Program-made: the position numbers and the translations under genes
NCBI RefSeq assembly: GCF_002157625.1
Contig: NZ_BDMM01000002.1
Location: forward strand, 372,001-436,000
DNA: 64,000 bases
Origin: Brevundimonas sp. SH203
Lineage (GTDB): Bacteria; Pseudomonadota; Alphaproteobacteria; Caulobacterales; Caulobacteraceae
Reading direction: 5' to 3'
Notes under the pieces: model-generated
Seen by the model: only the letters and a program-made list of their open reading frames with translations
Database searches by the model: none
Told to the model about the DNA's origin: nothing
Shown: positions 44,545 to 52,989 of the stretch, piece by piece
Numbering within the stretch: the stretch's first letter is position 1
How the letters are laid out: each line of letters opens with the position of its first letter

Positions 44545-45506
44545 ACCGCGTCTCCACCAACGGAAACTTCCAGTCGGCCCTGCTCAGCCTGATGAACGCC
44601 CAGAGCCGCGCCCAGCAGGCGCAGGAGCGGATCGACAGCGAGCGGATCGCCACCGACATGTCCGGCTATGGCCGGGGCGCCGAACAGTTGACCAGCCTGA
44701 CCTCGACCCAGGCGCGACTGGAGGGATTCATCAACACCGGCAAGACCGTCGCGGCGCGTCTCAGCGCACAGGATCTGGCCATGAGCCGGATTTACGAAGG
44801 CGGAACGGGCGCGCGGGAAGCCATCGCAACCGGCCTGGCGGCGGGCAACATCACCAATCTGATGACCGAACTGGGCCTGCAGTATCAGACCGTTCAGGGC
44901 GGTCTGAACGCCGAACATCAGGGGTCGTATCTGTTCGCGGGCGGGCAAGGCAACATCGCCCCCGCGACCGCCGCGACCATGGCCGATCTGGCGGCGGCGC
45001 CCTCGACCGCCTCGACCTTCGCCAACGACACGCTGAAGCAGAAGTCGCGCATCGACGAAAACACTACGGTTGAAACCGGCTTTCTGGCCAGTGAGATCGG
45101 CGGCCCGCTGACGCAGGTGTTCCGCAACCTCCAGGCCTTCCAGAACGGGACGCCCGTGACGGTCAACGGCGTGACCTATACGCCGAGCGCGCCCGGAACC
45201 CTGACCGGCCAGCCCAACGCCGACGTCACCGCCTTTTTGAAGGCGCAGCTGAGCGAACTGGACAAGGCCAACGTCGGCCTGACCGACCAGACGGCCAAAA
45301 ACGGCATCCTGCAGAACAACGTCGATGCGGCGCTGGACGCTCAACAGAACCAGAAGACGGCGCTGAAGACGATGATGAAGGACAAGGCCGGCTACGACTC
45401 CGCCCAGGCCATCACCGACCTGAGACAGGCCCAGGTGGCGATCGAGGCCTCGGCCCAGGTGATCAACACCCTGAAGAATACGTCGCTGCTCAACCTGCTG
45501 CGCTGA
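44541..45506 (+). CDS. flgL: Flagellar hook-associated protein 3 (FlgL)
   Basis: 321 residues with flagellin-like N- and C-terminal helices (MNRVSTNGNFQSALLSLM, and TDLRQAQVAIEASAQVINTLKNTSLLNLL at the end) and a QGGLNAEHQGSYLFAGGQGN region typical of FlgL. It is the second junction protein. It overlaps flgK by ATGA and ends 67 bases before the radical-SAM gene, which has its own LexA box. Confidence 0.93.
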   Translation: MNRVSTNGNFQSALLSLMNAQSRAQQAQERIDSERIATDMSGYGRGAEQLTSLTSTQARLEGFINTGKTVAARLSAQDLAMSRIYEGGTGAREAIATGLAAGNITNLMTELGLQYQTVQGGLNAEHQGSYLFAGGQGNIAPATAATMADLAAAPSTASTFANDTLKQKSRIDENTTVETGFLASEIGGPLTQVFRNLQAFQNGTPVTVNGVTYTPSAPGTLTGQPNADVTAFLKAQLSELDKANVGLTDQTAKNGILQNNVDAALDAQQNQKTALKTMMKDKAGYDSAQAITDLRQAQVAIEASAQVINTLKNTSLLNLLR

Positions 45507-45556
45507 TCTGACTGAATTCAAAAAGAAACGGCTACGCTGGACTTGATCTGTTTCGG

Positions 45557-45571
45557 GAACATATCATGAAC
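45557..45571 (+). promoter_or_regulatory. LexA (SOS) box before the radical-SAM/UdgX operon
   Basis: GAAC-ATATCAT-GAAC, read on minus as GTTC-ATGATAT-GTTC, is a perfect match to the alphaproteobacterial SOS box GTTC-N7-GTTC. It ends one base before the ATG at 45573. A box of the same form lies upstream of uvrA at 56980-56994. Confidence 0.75.
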
Positions 45572-45572
45572 T

Positions 45573-46811
45573 ATGGCGCGTCTCGATCTTCGTCGAAAAC
45601 TGTCGGTTCTGGCCGATGCGGCGAAATATGACGCCTCCTGCTCCTCGTCCGGCACGTCCAAGCGGAACTCGGTCGGCGGCAAGGGGATCGGTTCGACCGA
45701 GGGCATGGGAATCTGCCACGCCTATACGCCGGATGGGCGGTGCATCAGCCTGTTGAAGATCCTGCTGACCAACTTCTGCATCTACGACTGCGCCTATTGC
45801 ATCAATCGCGCGTCGTCGAACGTGGCGCGGGCGCGGTTCGACGTGGACGAAGTGGTCGATCTGACGCTGAACTTCTACAAGCGGAACTATATCGAGGGCC
45901 TGTTCCTGTCGTCGGGCGTGATCCGCAACAGCGACTATACGATGGAGCAGCTGGTCCTGGTGGCCAAGACCCTGCGCGAGGTTCACGACTTCCGGGGTTA
46001 TATCCATCTGAAACTGATCCCCGAGGCCGATCCGCGTCTGGTCGAGATGGCGGGCCTCTATGCCGACCGGCTGTCGGCCAATATCGAACTGCCGCGCGAC
46101 GAGGCGCTGGCCCAGCTGGCGCCCCAGAAGGATGTCGGGGTCATCAAGAAGGCGATGGGGCAGGTGCGGCTGGGCGTCGAGGCGGCCAGGCCGAACAAGC
46201 GCGACCGGATCAAGCCGCCGAAGTTCGCGCCGGGCGGTCAAAGCACCCAGCTGATCATCGGCGCGGACGGGGCGCCGGATACGGAAATCCTGGATCGCAG
46301 CGCCTCGCTCTATGGCGGCTATGGCCTGCGCCGGGTCTATTATTCCGCCTTCAGCCCCATCCCGGATTCCAGCGCGGTCCTGCCGCTGTCCAAGCCGCCG
46401 CTGATGCGGGAGCATCGGCTGTATCAGGCCGACTGGCTGATGCGGTTCTACGGCTTTTCGGCGCCGGAGATCGGGGAGGGGGCGGCTGGCGGCATGCTGG
46501 ACCTGGCGGTCGATCCCAAACTGGCCTGGGCGTTGAACAAGCGCGAACAGTTCCCCGTCGATGTGAACCGGGCGCCGCGCGAGATGCTGTTGCGGGTGCC
46601 GGGCCTGGGGGTGAAGGCGGTGGACCGGATCGTGTCCGTCCGACGCTATCGCACCCTGCGGCTGGAAGACATTGGGCGGCTGACGCGCTCGGTCGCCAAG
46701 GTGCGGCCCTTCATCACGGCGCTGGACTGGACGCCCGGCGCCCTGACCGACGCCGCCGATCTGAAGACGCGGGTGACGACGCGGACGCCCGAACAGTTGA
46801 GCCTGTTCTGA
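45573..46811 (+). CDS. Putative DNA modification/repair radical SAM protein
   Basis: 412 residues. The radical SAM cluster is C69, C73 and C76 in TNFCIYDCAYC. A C-terminal helix-hairpin-helix (VNRAPREMLLRVPGLGVKAVDRIV) suggests DNA contact. The family is the radical SAM protein annotated as DNA modification/repair and always linked to the DUF4130/UdgX partner. The reaction is unknown. Its stop overlaps the ATG of the partner. A perfect LexA box lies directly before the start codon, so SOS induction is likely. Confidence 0.92.
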   Translation: MARLDLRRKLSVLADAAKYDASCSSSGTSKRNSVGGKGIGSTEGMGICHAYTPDGRCISLLKILLTNFCIYDCAYCINRASSNVARARFDVDEVVDLTLNFYKRNYIEGLFLSSGVIRNSDYTMEQLVLVAKTLREVHDFRGYIHLKLIPEADPRLVEMAGLYADRLSANIELPRDEALAQLAPQKDVGVIKKAMGQVRLGVEAARPNKRDRIKPPKFAPGGQSTQLIIGADGAPDTEILDRSASLYGGYGLRRVYYSAFSPIPDSSAVLPLSKPPLMREHRLYQADWLMRFYGFSAPEIGEGAAGGMLDLAVDPKLAWALNKREQFPVDVNRAPREMLLRVPGLGVKAVDRIVSVRRYRTLRLEDIGRLTRSVAKVRPFITALDWTPGALTDAADLKTRVTTRTPEQLSLF

Positions 46812-48277
46812 TGCCGGCGGCGACGCTGGAGGGCGAAACGGACTTTGACGGATGGCGCAGGGCCGCGCGGGCGTTTCGGCTGGCGGGGGTGGAGCCGGCG
46901 GCGGCGCGGTTCGTGGTGCAGGGGGGCGCGTCGTCCGTTCAGGGCGGACTGTTCGACATCGCCTCATCCGCCCCTCCTCGCGAAAGTCCGGGTGAGCGGA
47001 GAGAAGAAGAGTTCACCGTTCCCGCCGCCTTCGTCGAACTGGCGCAGAACGTCATCCTGCACCGCTCCGAGGATCGGTTCGACCTGATGTATCGGCTGCT
47101 GTGGCGGCTCAGGGACGAGCCCGACCTGATCCGCGTGATCTCCGACCGCGACGTGGCCGATGCGCTGGAGCGGGCCAAGAACGTCAGTCGCGCCTCGCAC
47201 AAGATGAAGGCCTTCGTGCGCTTTCGCCAGGTTCACGACGATCACGGCGAGGCGTGGGCCGCCTGGTTCGAGCCGCCGCATCGGGTGCTGGAAAAGACCG
47301 CGCCCTTCTTCCAGCGACGGTTCACGACCATGCGCTGGTCGATCCTGACGCCCGACGGTTCGGTCTTCTGGGACGGAGAACGCCTGCGGTTCGGCCCGCC
47401 CGCGACGCGCGACATGGCGCCGGCCGATGACGAGATCGAAGACTTCTGGAAGACCTATTACGCCTCGACCTTCAATCCCGCCCGACTGAAGGTGAAGACC
47501 ATGCAGGGCGAAATGGCCAAACGCTATTGGAAGAACCTGCCGGAGGCAGCGCTGATCCCGGAACTGGTCGCCGCCTCGTCGGTTCGAACCGAGGCCATGG
47601 TCGCCACGCCCGCCCCGTCTCCGAACGCCCGTTTCAGCCGCGCCCTCGCGCCCGATCTGCACGCCGCGCGCCCCGCTGCTGAGGCGGTTCCCGATACCCT
47701 TGCCGAGGTGGGCGACGGGGTTCAGGCCTGCCGCCGTTGTCCCCTGTATCGCGACGCCACCCAGGGTGTGTGCGGCGAGGGGCCGAAGACGGCGCGGCTG
47801 ATGATCGTGGGCGAGCAGCCGGGCGATCAGGAGGATCTGGCCGGCCGTCCTTTTGTCGGCCCGGCGGGCGAGGTGCTGGACGTCGCCCTGCAAGAGGCCG
47901 GGATCGACCGATCCGACGTCTATGTCACCAACGCCGTCAAACACTTCAAGCACGAGCCGCGCGGCAAGCGCCGCCTGCACAAGACCCCGAACGCCGGAGA
48001 GGTCCAGGCCTGCCGCTGGTGGCTCGACGCCGAGCGGCGGCTGATCAAGCCTCAGATCGTTCTCGCCCTGGGCGCGACCGCCGGCCTGGCGGTGCTGGGG
48101 CGAAAGCCGGCGGTGATGAGCGAACGCGGCGCGCCCCTGACCCTGCCGGACGGCGGAACAGCCATCCTGAGCGTCCACCCGTCCTATCTGCTGCGTCTGC
48201 CCGACGCGGCGGCGAAGGCCGAGGCGCGACGGCTGTTTCTGGACGATCTGATCGCCGTCCGCGCGCGTATGGACTGA
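46811..48277 (+). CDS. udgX: DUF4130-UdgX fusion, uracil-DNA binding protein
   Basis: 488 residues in two parts. Residues 1-270 match the DUF4130 partner domain (WRLRDEPDLIRVISDRDVADALERAKNV pattern, KMKAFVRFRQV, DEIEDFWKTYYASTFNPARL pattern). Residues 300-488 are a UdgX-type uracil-DNA glycosylase: an iron-sulfur Cys pair (CRRCPLYRDAT), GEQPGDQEDLAGRPFVGPAG, the UdgX-specific KRRLH loop near 385-389, and LSVHPSYLLR. UdgX forms a covalent bond to the abasic site left after uracil excision through this His. Coupled to the radical SAM gene by TGATG. Confidence 0.92.
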   Translation: MPAATLEGETDFDGWRRAARAFRLAGVEPAAARFVVQGGASSVQGGLFDIASSAPPRESPGERREEEFTVPAAFVELAQNVILHRSEDRFDLMYRLLWRLRDEPDLIRVISDRDVADALERAKNVSRASHKMKAFVRFRQVHDDHGEAWAAWFEPPHRVLEKTAPFFQRRFTTMRWSILTPDGSVFWDGERLRFGPPATRDMAPADDEIEDFWKTYYASTFNPARLKVKTMQGEMAKRYWKNLPEAALIPELVAASSVRTEAMVATPAPSPNARFSRALAPDLHAARPAAEAVPDTLAEVGDGVQACRRCPLYRDATQGVCGEGPKTARLMIVGEQPGDQEDLAGRPFVGPAGEVLDVALQEAGIDRSDVYVTNAVKHFKHEPRGKRRLHKTPNAGEVQACRWWLDAERRLIKPQIVLALGATAGLAVLGRKPAVMSERGAPLTLPDGGTAILSVHPSYLLRLPDAAAKAEARRLFLDDLIAVRARMD

Positions 48278-48404
48278 AGCGAGAGAACGAATCTCTTTCG
48301 ACTGCGTTTGGCATCCACGCCAGCGTCACCGTTTGGCGAAACGATCCTGGGGAGGCGGCCGCGACACGGTTCAGCGACAATCGTCCGTGCGAATGTCATC
48401 GCGC

Positions 48405-48433
48405 GTTGACATCGGGCGCCGCCTTGACCATTA
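48405..48433 (+). promoter_or_regulatory. Possible promoter of the Mla operon
   Basis: TTGACA at 48405-48410, a 17-base spacer and CATTAG at 48428-48433. The -35 is perfect and the -10 is weak. It is the best candidate in the 232-base gap between udgX and the STAS-MlaE gene; nothing else gene-like was seen there beyond a 12-codon reading frame overlapping the next start. Confidence 0.4.
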
Positions 48434-48509
48434 GCGCGGCAGGGATTTCGGCTGTCCGACGGGGCGGCCAGGGGATGATCGCGATGTCCGACCTGTCGTT
48501 CGAGGTCCG

Positions 48510-49625
48510 ATGAACCAGGCGCAATACGAGATCGTGGAGACGGACGGCGCGGCGCGGCTGCGCCTGACCGGCGACTGGACCACGACCGCGCTCGGCCGCT
48601 TGCCGACCGAACTGAGCCGCGACCTGGAAGGGCGCGAGATCGCCAGCATCGACACCTCCGACCTGGGACGGTTCGACACCGCCGGCGCCCTGGCCCTGGT
48701 CCAGGCGTCCAGCGGCCGTCTGTCCAAGAGCCAGTGGAAGGATCGTCCCGAGGCGGGCCGCATCTACCACATGATCGAACTGCTGGAGCGCAAGAGCGCC
48801 CCGGCCCCCAAACGCCCCAGCGCCTTTGTTCGAACCTTCGCCAAGATCGGTCGCGGGGTCTATGACTTCGGCGGCGAGGCCATGCTGTCCCTGTCCTTCC
48901 TGGGGCGGTTGATGGCTGCGGTGGTCGAGGCCGTGCGGCGTCCCGGCGGCATCCGCTGGCCCGCCTGGGTCAGCCAGGCCGAACGCTCGGGCCTGGACGC
49001 CATTCCCATCGTCATGATCACCAACTTCTTCATCGGGGCGGTGGTGGCCTTCATCGGCGTGGATCTGCTGACCGACTTCGGCGCCCAGGTGTTCGCGGTG
49101 CAGCTGATCGGCGTGGCCATGTTCCGCGAGTTCGCGGTGGTGATCGCCTCGGTGCTGCTGGCCGGCCGCTCCTCGTCGGCCTTCGCCGCCGAGATCGGCT
49201 CCATGCGGATGAACCAGGAGGTCGACGCCATGCAGGTCATGGGCGTCAATCCGTTCCAGGCATTGGTCGTGCCGCGCGTGGCGGCCTTGGTGGTGATGCT
49301 GCCGCTGCTGACCTTCCTGGGGATGATCGGCGGGCTTATGGGCGGTCTGGTGGTCTGCTGGAGTTCGCTGAATCTCGGCCCGTCCTTCTTCTTCCAGCGG
49401 CTGGTCGAGGACGGCAGCATGGCCCAGCACATGATGGTCGGTCTGGTGAAGGCGCCCGTCTTCGCCCTGGTCATCGCCGCCATCGGCTGTCGTCAGGGGA
49501 TGTCGGTCGCCGGCGACGTCGAGAGCCTGGGGCGGCGCGTGACGGCGGCGGTGGTTCAGGCCATCTTCGCCATCATCCTGCTGGACGCCGTGTTCGCCCT
49601 GGTCTTCCTGGAGCTGAACATATGA
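48510..49625 (+). CDS. mlaE: Mla-type ABC permease with N-terminal STAS domain
   Basis: 371 residues. Residues 1-95 form a STAS-like domain (IVETDGAARLRLTGDWTTTA, IDTSDLGRFDTAGALALV), and 140-371 form the MlaE permease (PIVMITNFFIGAVVAFIG, FAAEIGSMRMNQEVDAMQVMG, with several membrane helices). In the enterobacterial system the STAS protein (MlaB) is separate; here it is fused. The complex moves phospholipids between the inner membrane and periplasm. mlaF follows with a 4-base overlap. Confidence 0.94.
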   Translation: MNQAQYEIVETDGAARLRLTGDWTTTALGRLPTELSRDLEGREIASIDTSDLGRFDTAGALALVQASSGRLSKSQWKDRPEAGRIYHMIELLERKSAPAPKRPSAFVRTFAKIGRGVYDFGGEAMLSLSFLGRLMAAVVEAVRRPGGIRWPAWVSQAERSGLDAIPIVMITNFFIGAVVAFIGVDLLTDFGAQVFAVQLIGVAMFREFAVVIASVLLAGRSSSAFAAEIGSMRMNQEVDAMQVMGVNPFQALVVPRVAALVVMLPLLTFLGMIGGLMGGLVVCWSSLNLGPSFFFQRLVEDGSMAQHMMVGLVKAPVFALVIAAIGCRQGMSVAGDVESLGRRVTAAVVQAIFAIILLDAVFALVFLELNI

Positions 49626-50416
49626 CCGACGCTGCGGCCGCCGGGTCCGAGCCGGAAAACCTGATCGAGGTGCGCGGTCTGCTGAGCCAGTTCGGCGAGC
49701 GGACCATCCACGAAAACCTGGACCTCGACCTGCAACGGGGCGAGGTCATGGGCGTGGTCGGCGGGTCGGGCGCCGGCAAGACGGTGCTGCTGAACACCAT
49801 CATCGGCCTGAAACAGCCCGAGGGCGGATCGGTCAAGGTGCTGGGCTACGACCGGGCCACCCTGACCGACCCGCAGGCCGCCGACATCGAACGCCGCACC
49901 GGCATCCTGTTCCAGCAGGGGGCGCTGTTTTCGTCCCTGACGGTGCTGGAGAACGTGGCCTCGCCGCTGGTTGAACACACCAGACTGCCCAAGTCGGTGA
50001 TCTATGAGCTGGCCGAGCTGAAGATCGCCATGGTCGGCCTGAAGCCCGAGCATCATTATCTGAAGCCGGCCGAACTGTCGGGCGGGATGAAGAAGCGCGC
50101 CGGCCTGGCCCGCGCCCTGGCGCTGGACCCGGAACTGGTGTTTCTGGACGAACCGACGGCGGGTCTGGACCCTATCGGGGCGGCGGCGTTCGATGACCTG
50201 ATCCGCCAGCTGGCGGACGATCTGGGTCTGTCGGTCTTCATGATCACCCACGACCTCGATAGCCTTTACGCCATCTGCGACAAGGTCGCGGTCCTGGCGG
50301 ACAAGCGGGTGGTGGAAAAGGCCACGGTGCAGGAGCTGGAACATTCCGACCATCCGTGGATCAAGGAATACTTCCTGGGGCCGCGCGGTCGCGCAGCCAC
50401 CAAAAGTGCGGCCTGA
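49622..50416 (+). CDS. mlaF: Mla-type ABC ATPase
   Basis: 264 residues with Walker A GGSGAGKT near 43, Q-loop FQQGALFSSLTV, signature LSGGMKKRAGLARALAL, Walker B ELVFLDEPTAGLDP and H-loop MITHDLDSL. The LSGGMKKR variant is typical of the Mla/Mce ATPases. It energises the MlaE permease. It overlaps mlaE by ATGA and lies 12 bases before mlaD. Confidence 0.95.
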   Translation: MTDAAAAGSEPENLIEVRGLLSQFGERTIHENLDLDLQRGEVMGVVGGSGAGKTVLLNTIIGLKQPEGGSVKVLGYDRATLTDPQAADIERRTGILFQQGALFSSLTVLENVASPLVEHTRLPKSVIYELAELKIAMVGLKPEHHYLKPAELSGGMKKRAGLARALALDPELVFLDEPTAGLDPIGAAAFDDLIRQLADDLGLSVFMITHDLDSLYAICDKVAVLADKRVVEKATVQELEHSDHPWIKEYFLGPRGRAATKSAA

Positions 50417-50428
50417 GGAGAGCCGAGC

Positions 50429-51367
50429 ATGGAAAGAGACGCACATTACGCCGCCGTCGGGATCGCCACCGTCTGCCTTCTGGCGGCGCTGGCGGTGTTC
50501 ACCATCTGGTTGGCCCGGCTGCAGTTCAACCGCGACTACGACCTCTATGACATCGTCTTCTACGGGCCGGTGAACGGCCTGTCGGAAGGGGGAGAGGTGC
50601 ATTTCAACGGCATTCGCGTCGGCGAAGTCACCGATCTGCACATCGACACCAAAAGGGGCGATCAGGTCATCGCCCGCGTCCGCGTCGACGGCACCACGCC
50701 CGTTCGCGTCACCTCGCGCGCCCAGCTGGAGCCGCAGGGGATCACGGGGCTGAACTATATCCAGATCACCGCCGGTTCGCCCAACAGCGCCCTTCTGCGG
50801 GACCAGTATCCCGACAATGTCGTGCCGGTGTTGCAAAGCCAGCCGTCGCCCATCGCCGAACTGCTGAGCGGATCGGGCACCGTTCTGGCCCAGACCGTGG
50901 ATGCGCTGAACCGCATTAACCGCGTCATGTCCGACGACAATATCCGCAGCTTCTCGACCAGCGTGAAGAACGTCGAGGCCCTGACCACCGAGCTTGAAGC
51001 CCGCAAGGCCATCTTCCAGCAGTTGGAAGAGGCGGTGACGAACGCCAACGCCGCGGTGAAGGAATATCAGGCATTGGCCGTCGACAGCCGCCAGATCATC
51101 AACACCGACGGTCGCCAGGCCATCGCCAACATCAATGCGGCGACGGCGGAGGCCCGAACCGCCATCGCCTCGGCCAACCGTTCGATCACGGGTCTGGAAC
51201 GGCCGCTGGGCGACTTCGCGACCTCCAGCCTGCCGCAGCTGACCGGCACGATCGAGGAGTTGCAGGACGCCACCCGGTCCCTGCAGGCGCTGATCGACGA
51301 TGTCCGCGCCAGCCCGCGCGACTTCATCGGACGTCCCCAATCCAAAGAACTTGAGGTGCAGCCGTGA
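50429..51367 (+). CDS. mlaD: MCE-family membrane-anchored substrate-binding protein
   Basis: 312 residues: one N-terminal membrane helix (AAVGIATVCLLAALAVFTIWLA), one MCE domain at 40-120 (VFYGPVNGLSEGGEVHFNGIRVGEVTDL pattern), then a long helical C-terminus (about 150-290). A single MCE domain with a helical extension suits a hexameric ring extending into the periplasm and carrying lipid. RBS GAGGAGAG lies before ATG 50429. It overlaps the next lipoprotein gene by GTGA. Confidence 0.93.
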   Translation: MERDAHYAAVGIATVCLLAALAVFTIWLARLQFNRDYDLYDIVFYGPVNGLSEGGEVHFNGIRVGEVTDLHIDTKRGDQVIARVRVDGTTPVRVTSRAQLEPQGITGLNYIQITAGSPNSALLRDQYPDNVVPVLQSQPSPIAELLSGSGTVLAQTVDALNRINRVMSDDNIRSFSTSVKNVEALTTELEARKAIFQQLEEAVTNANAAVKEYQALAVDSRQIINTDGRQAIANINAATAEARTAIASANRSITGLERPLGDFATSSLPQLTGTIEELQDATRSLQALIDDVRASPRDFIGRPQSKELEVQP

Positions 51368-52014
51368 TCCTTCGTCCCGCCCTTCAGCTGTCGGCCGGTC
51401 TGGCGATCGCGGCGGCGCTCAGCGGATGTTCGCTGCTGTCCACGCCCGATCCGGTGCAGAACTATCGCTTCGGCCTGCCGATGGCGGCGCCGTCCGCCGT
51501 GGGCGACCGGCCCTCGCCGTTGACGGTGTCGATCCGCCGCATCGAGTTTCCGCAGGCCGCCGGCGATGATCGCATCTTGGGCGTGACCGGACTGGAGACA
51601 TCCTATATCGGCGGCGCGCGCTGGGTTTCGCCCGCCTCGACCCTGTTCGACGACAGCCTGAAGGCCGCCTTCGCCAATCGCGCCGACCGCATCCGCGTGC
51701 TGGGCCGCCGCGAGCCGGGCACGCCGCCGCTGGTGCTGCAGGTGACGGTCACGACCTTCGAGGCGCGATACGCCGCGCCGGGCGCGACGCCCGACGTCGT
51801 GGTCACGGCCCGCGCTCAGCTGCGCTCGACGCCCGAGCGGCAGGCGGGCGGCGCGGCCATCCGGCCCGAACAGGGCCGTTCGGTCGAACGGGTCTTCACC
51901 GTGACCCGGCCGGCCGGCGAAAACCGGGTTTCGGCCATCGTCGCCGCCTTCGACGCCGCCACGCGCGACATCAACACCCAGATCGCCGACTGGACCATTC
52001 AGTCCGCCACGTGA
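51364..52014 (+). CDS. ABC-type transport auxiliary lipoprotein (PqiC/LptE-like partner)
   Basis: 216 residues starting at GTG with lipobox LSGC (Cys22) and the ABC transport auxiliary domain (RFGLPMAAPSAV, VSIRRIEFPQAAGDDRI). Proteins of this type sit in the outer membrane and dock with MCE rings. It is coupled to mlaD by a 4-base overlap, so it is the outer-membrane component of the same system. An arrangement of permease-STAS, ATPase, MCE and lipoprotein is typical of alphaproteobacteria. Confidence 0.88.
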   Translation: MILRPALQLSAGLAIAAALSGCSLLSTPDPVQNYRFGLPMAAPSAVGDRPSPLTVSIRRIEFPQAAGDDRILGVTGLETSYIGGARWVSPASTLFDDSLKAAFANRADRIRVLGRREPGTPPLVLQVTVTTFEARYAAPGATPDVVVTARAQLRSTPERQAGGAAIRPEQGRSVERVFTVTRPAGENRVSAIVAAFDAATRDINTQIADWTIQSAT

Positions 52015-52077
52015 AGCAGGCGGGACGGCGGATGGCGGATGCGCTAGGGTGAGGTCGAATCTGCACCCGGAGCTGTC

Positions 52078-52968
52078 ATGAGTTTTTCCGCCACCGACGC
52101 GGCCTTCGAAGGGTTCCGGGTCGTTCGCCGTCATCCGATGGTCGCCCTGGCCTGGGGCCTGACCTATCTGCTGCTCTATGTCGTCATGTTCGGCTTCGGC
52201 GCGGACAAATGGGCGGCCCTGATGGCGGCAGGCGAGACGCTGGAACAGTCGGCCAATCCGTCGATGGCCGATTTCCAGGCCCTGGGCCCCATCTACGCCA
52301 GCGCCTTCCTGATGGCCGCGCCTTTGGGCCTGGTGATCGGCGCGGTGTTGAGCGCCGCCGTGGCGCGCTCGGTGTTGCGGCCGAACGAGTCGCGTTGGGG
52401 CTACCTCCGTCTCGGCATGGACGAGCTTCGCGTCCTTCTAGTCAGCCTGGCCATCAGCCTGATCGTCGGCCTGACGTCGGGCGTGGCCATGATGGCCGTG
52501 GGCGTCGCCATGGGTGTTGGCGTCGCTTCCGGCCAGCCGCTGCTGATCCTGCTGGCCGTGCTGCTGATCTTCGCCGTCTTCGCCCTGGTGGTCTGGCTGG
52601 CCATCAAGTTCAGCCTGGCCGTACCCATGACGGTGGATCGCCGCAAGATCGTGATCCTGGAGTCCTTTTCCGCGACCAGGGGGCATTTCTGGTCACTGCT
52701 GGGCATGGCGGTGATCGCGGTGATCATGTCCCTGATCGTCAGTATTCTGGGCATGATCATCAGCGCGGCGGCCGATCTGGCGACCGGCGGGGTGCAGGGC
52801 CTGGCCCGTTACGCCGACATGGGCCTTGGGCAGATCCTGATTCAGGCCTGGCCGGCCCTGCTGATCACCTCCGTCGTCAACGCCTTCCTGTCGGCGCTGC
52901 AGCTGGCGGTGCTTTACGCGCCCTTCTCGGCGGCGTGGCTGGCGCTGCGCACGTCTCAGGGGCGTTGA
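52078..52968 (+). CDS. Polytopic membrane protein of unknown function
   Basis: 296 residues with about six membrane segments, beginning MSFSATDAAFEGFRVVRRHP and preceded by GGAG at 9 bases. A conserved-looking loop (PMTVDRRKIVILESFSATRGHFW) lies in the middle and long Val/Ile/Leu/Ala helices follow. It resembles the family of uncharacterised membrane proteins with a central ESF/W region found in Caulobacterales. It may be cotranscribed with the Mla genes 63 bases upstream. No enzymatic motif is seen. Confidence 0.75.
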   Translation: MSFSATDAAFEGFRVVRRHPMVALAWGLTYLLLYVVMFGFGADKWAALMAAGETLEQSANPSMADFQALGPIYASAFLMAAPLGLVIGAVLSAAVARSVLRPNESRWGYLRLGMDELRVLLVSLAISLIVGLTSGVAMMAVGVAMGVGVASGQPLLILLAVLLIFAVFALVVWLAIKFSLAVPMTVDRRKIVILESFSATRGHFWSLLGMAVIAVIMSLIVSILGMIISAAADLATGGVQGLARYADMGLGQILIQAWPALLITSVVNAFLSALQLAVLYAPFSAAWLALRTSQGR

Positions 52969-52989
52969 GTTCGGGCGGGTAACGGAGCG

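Noticed and set aside
48474..48513. 12-codon leader frame overlapping the mlaE start
   Set aside because: It is very short and has no independent support; coincidence with the ATGA overlap is likely in this composition.
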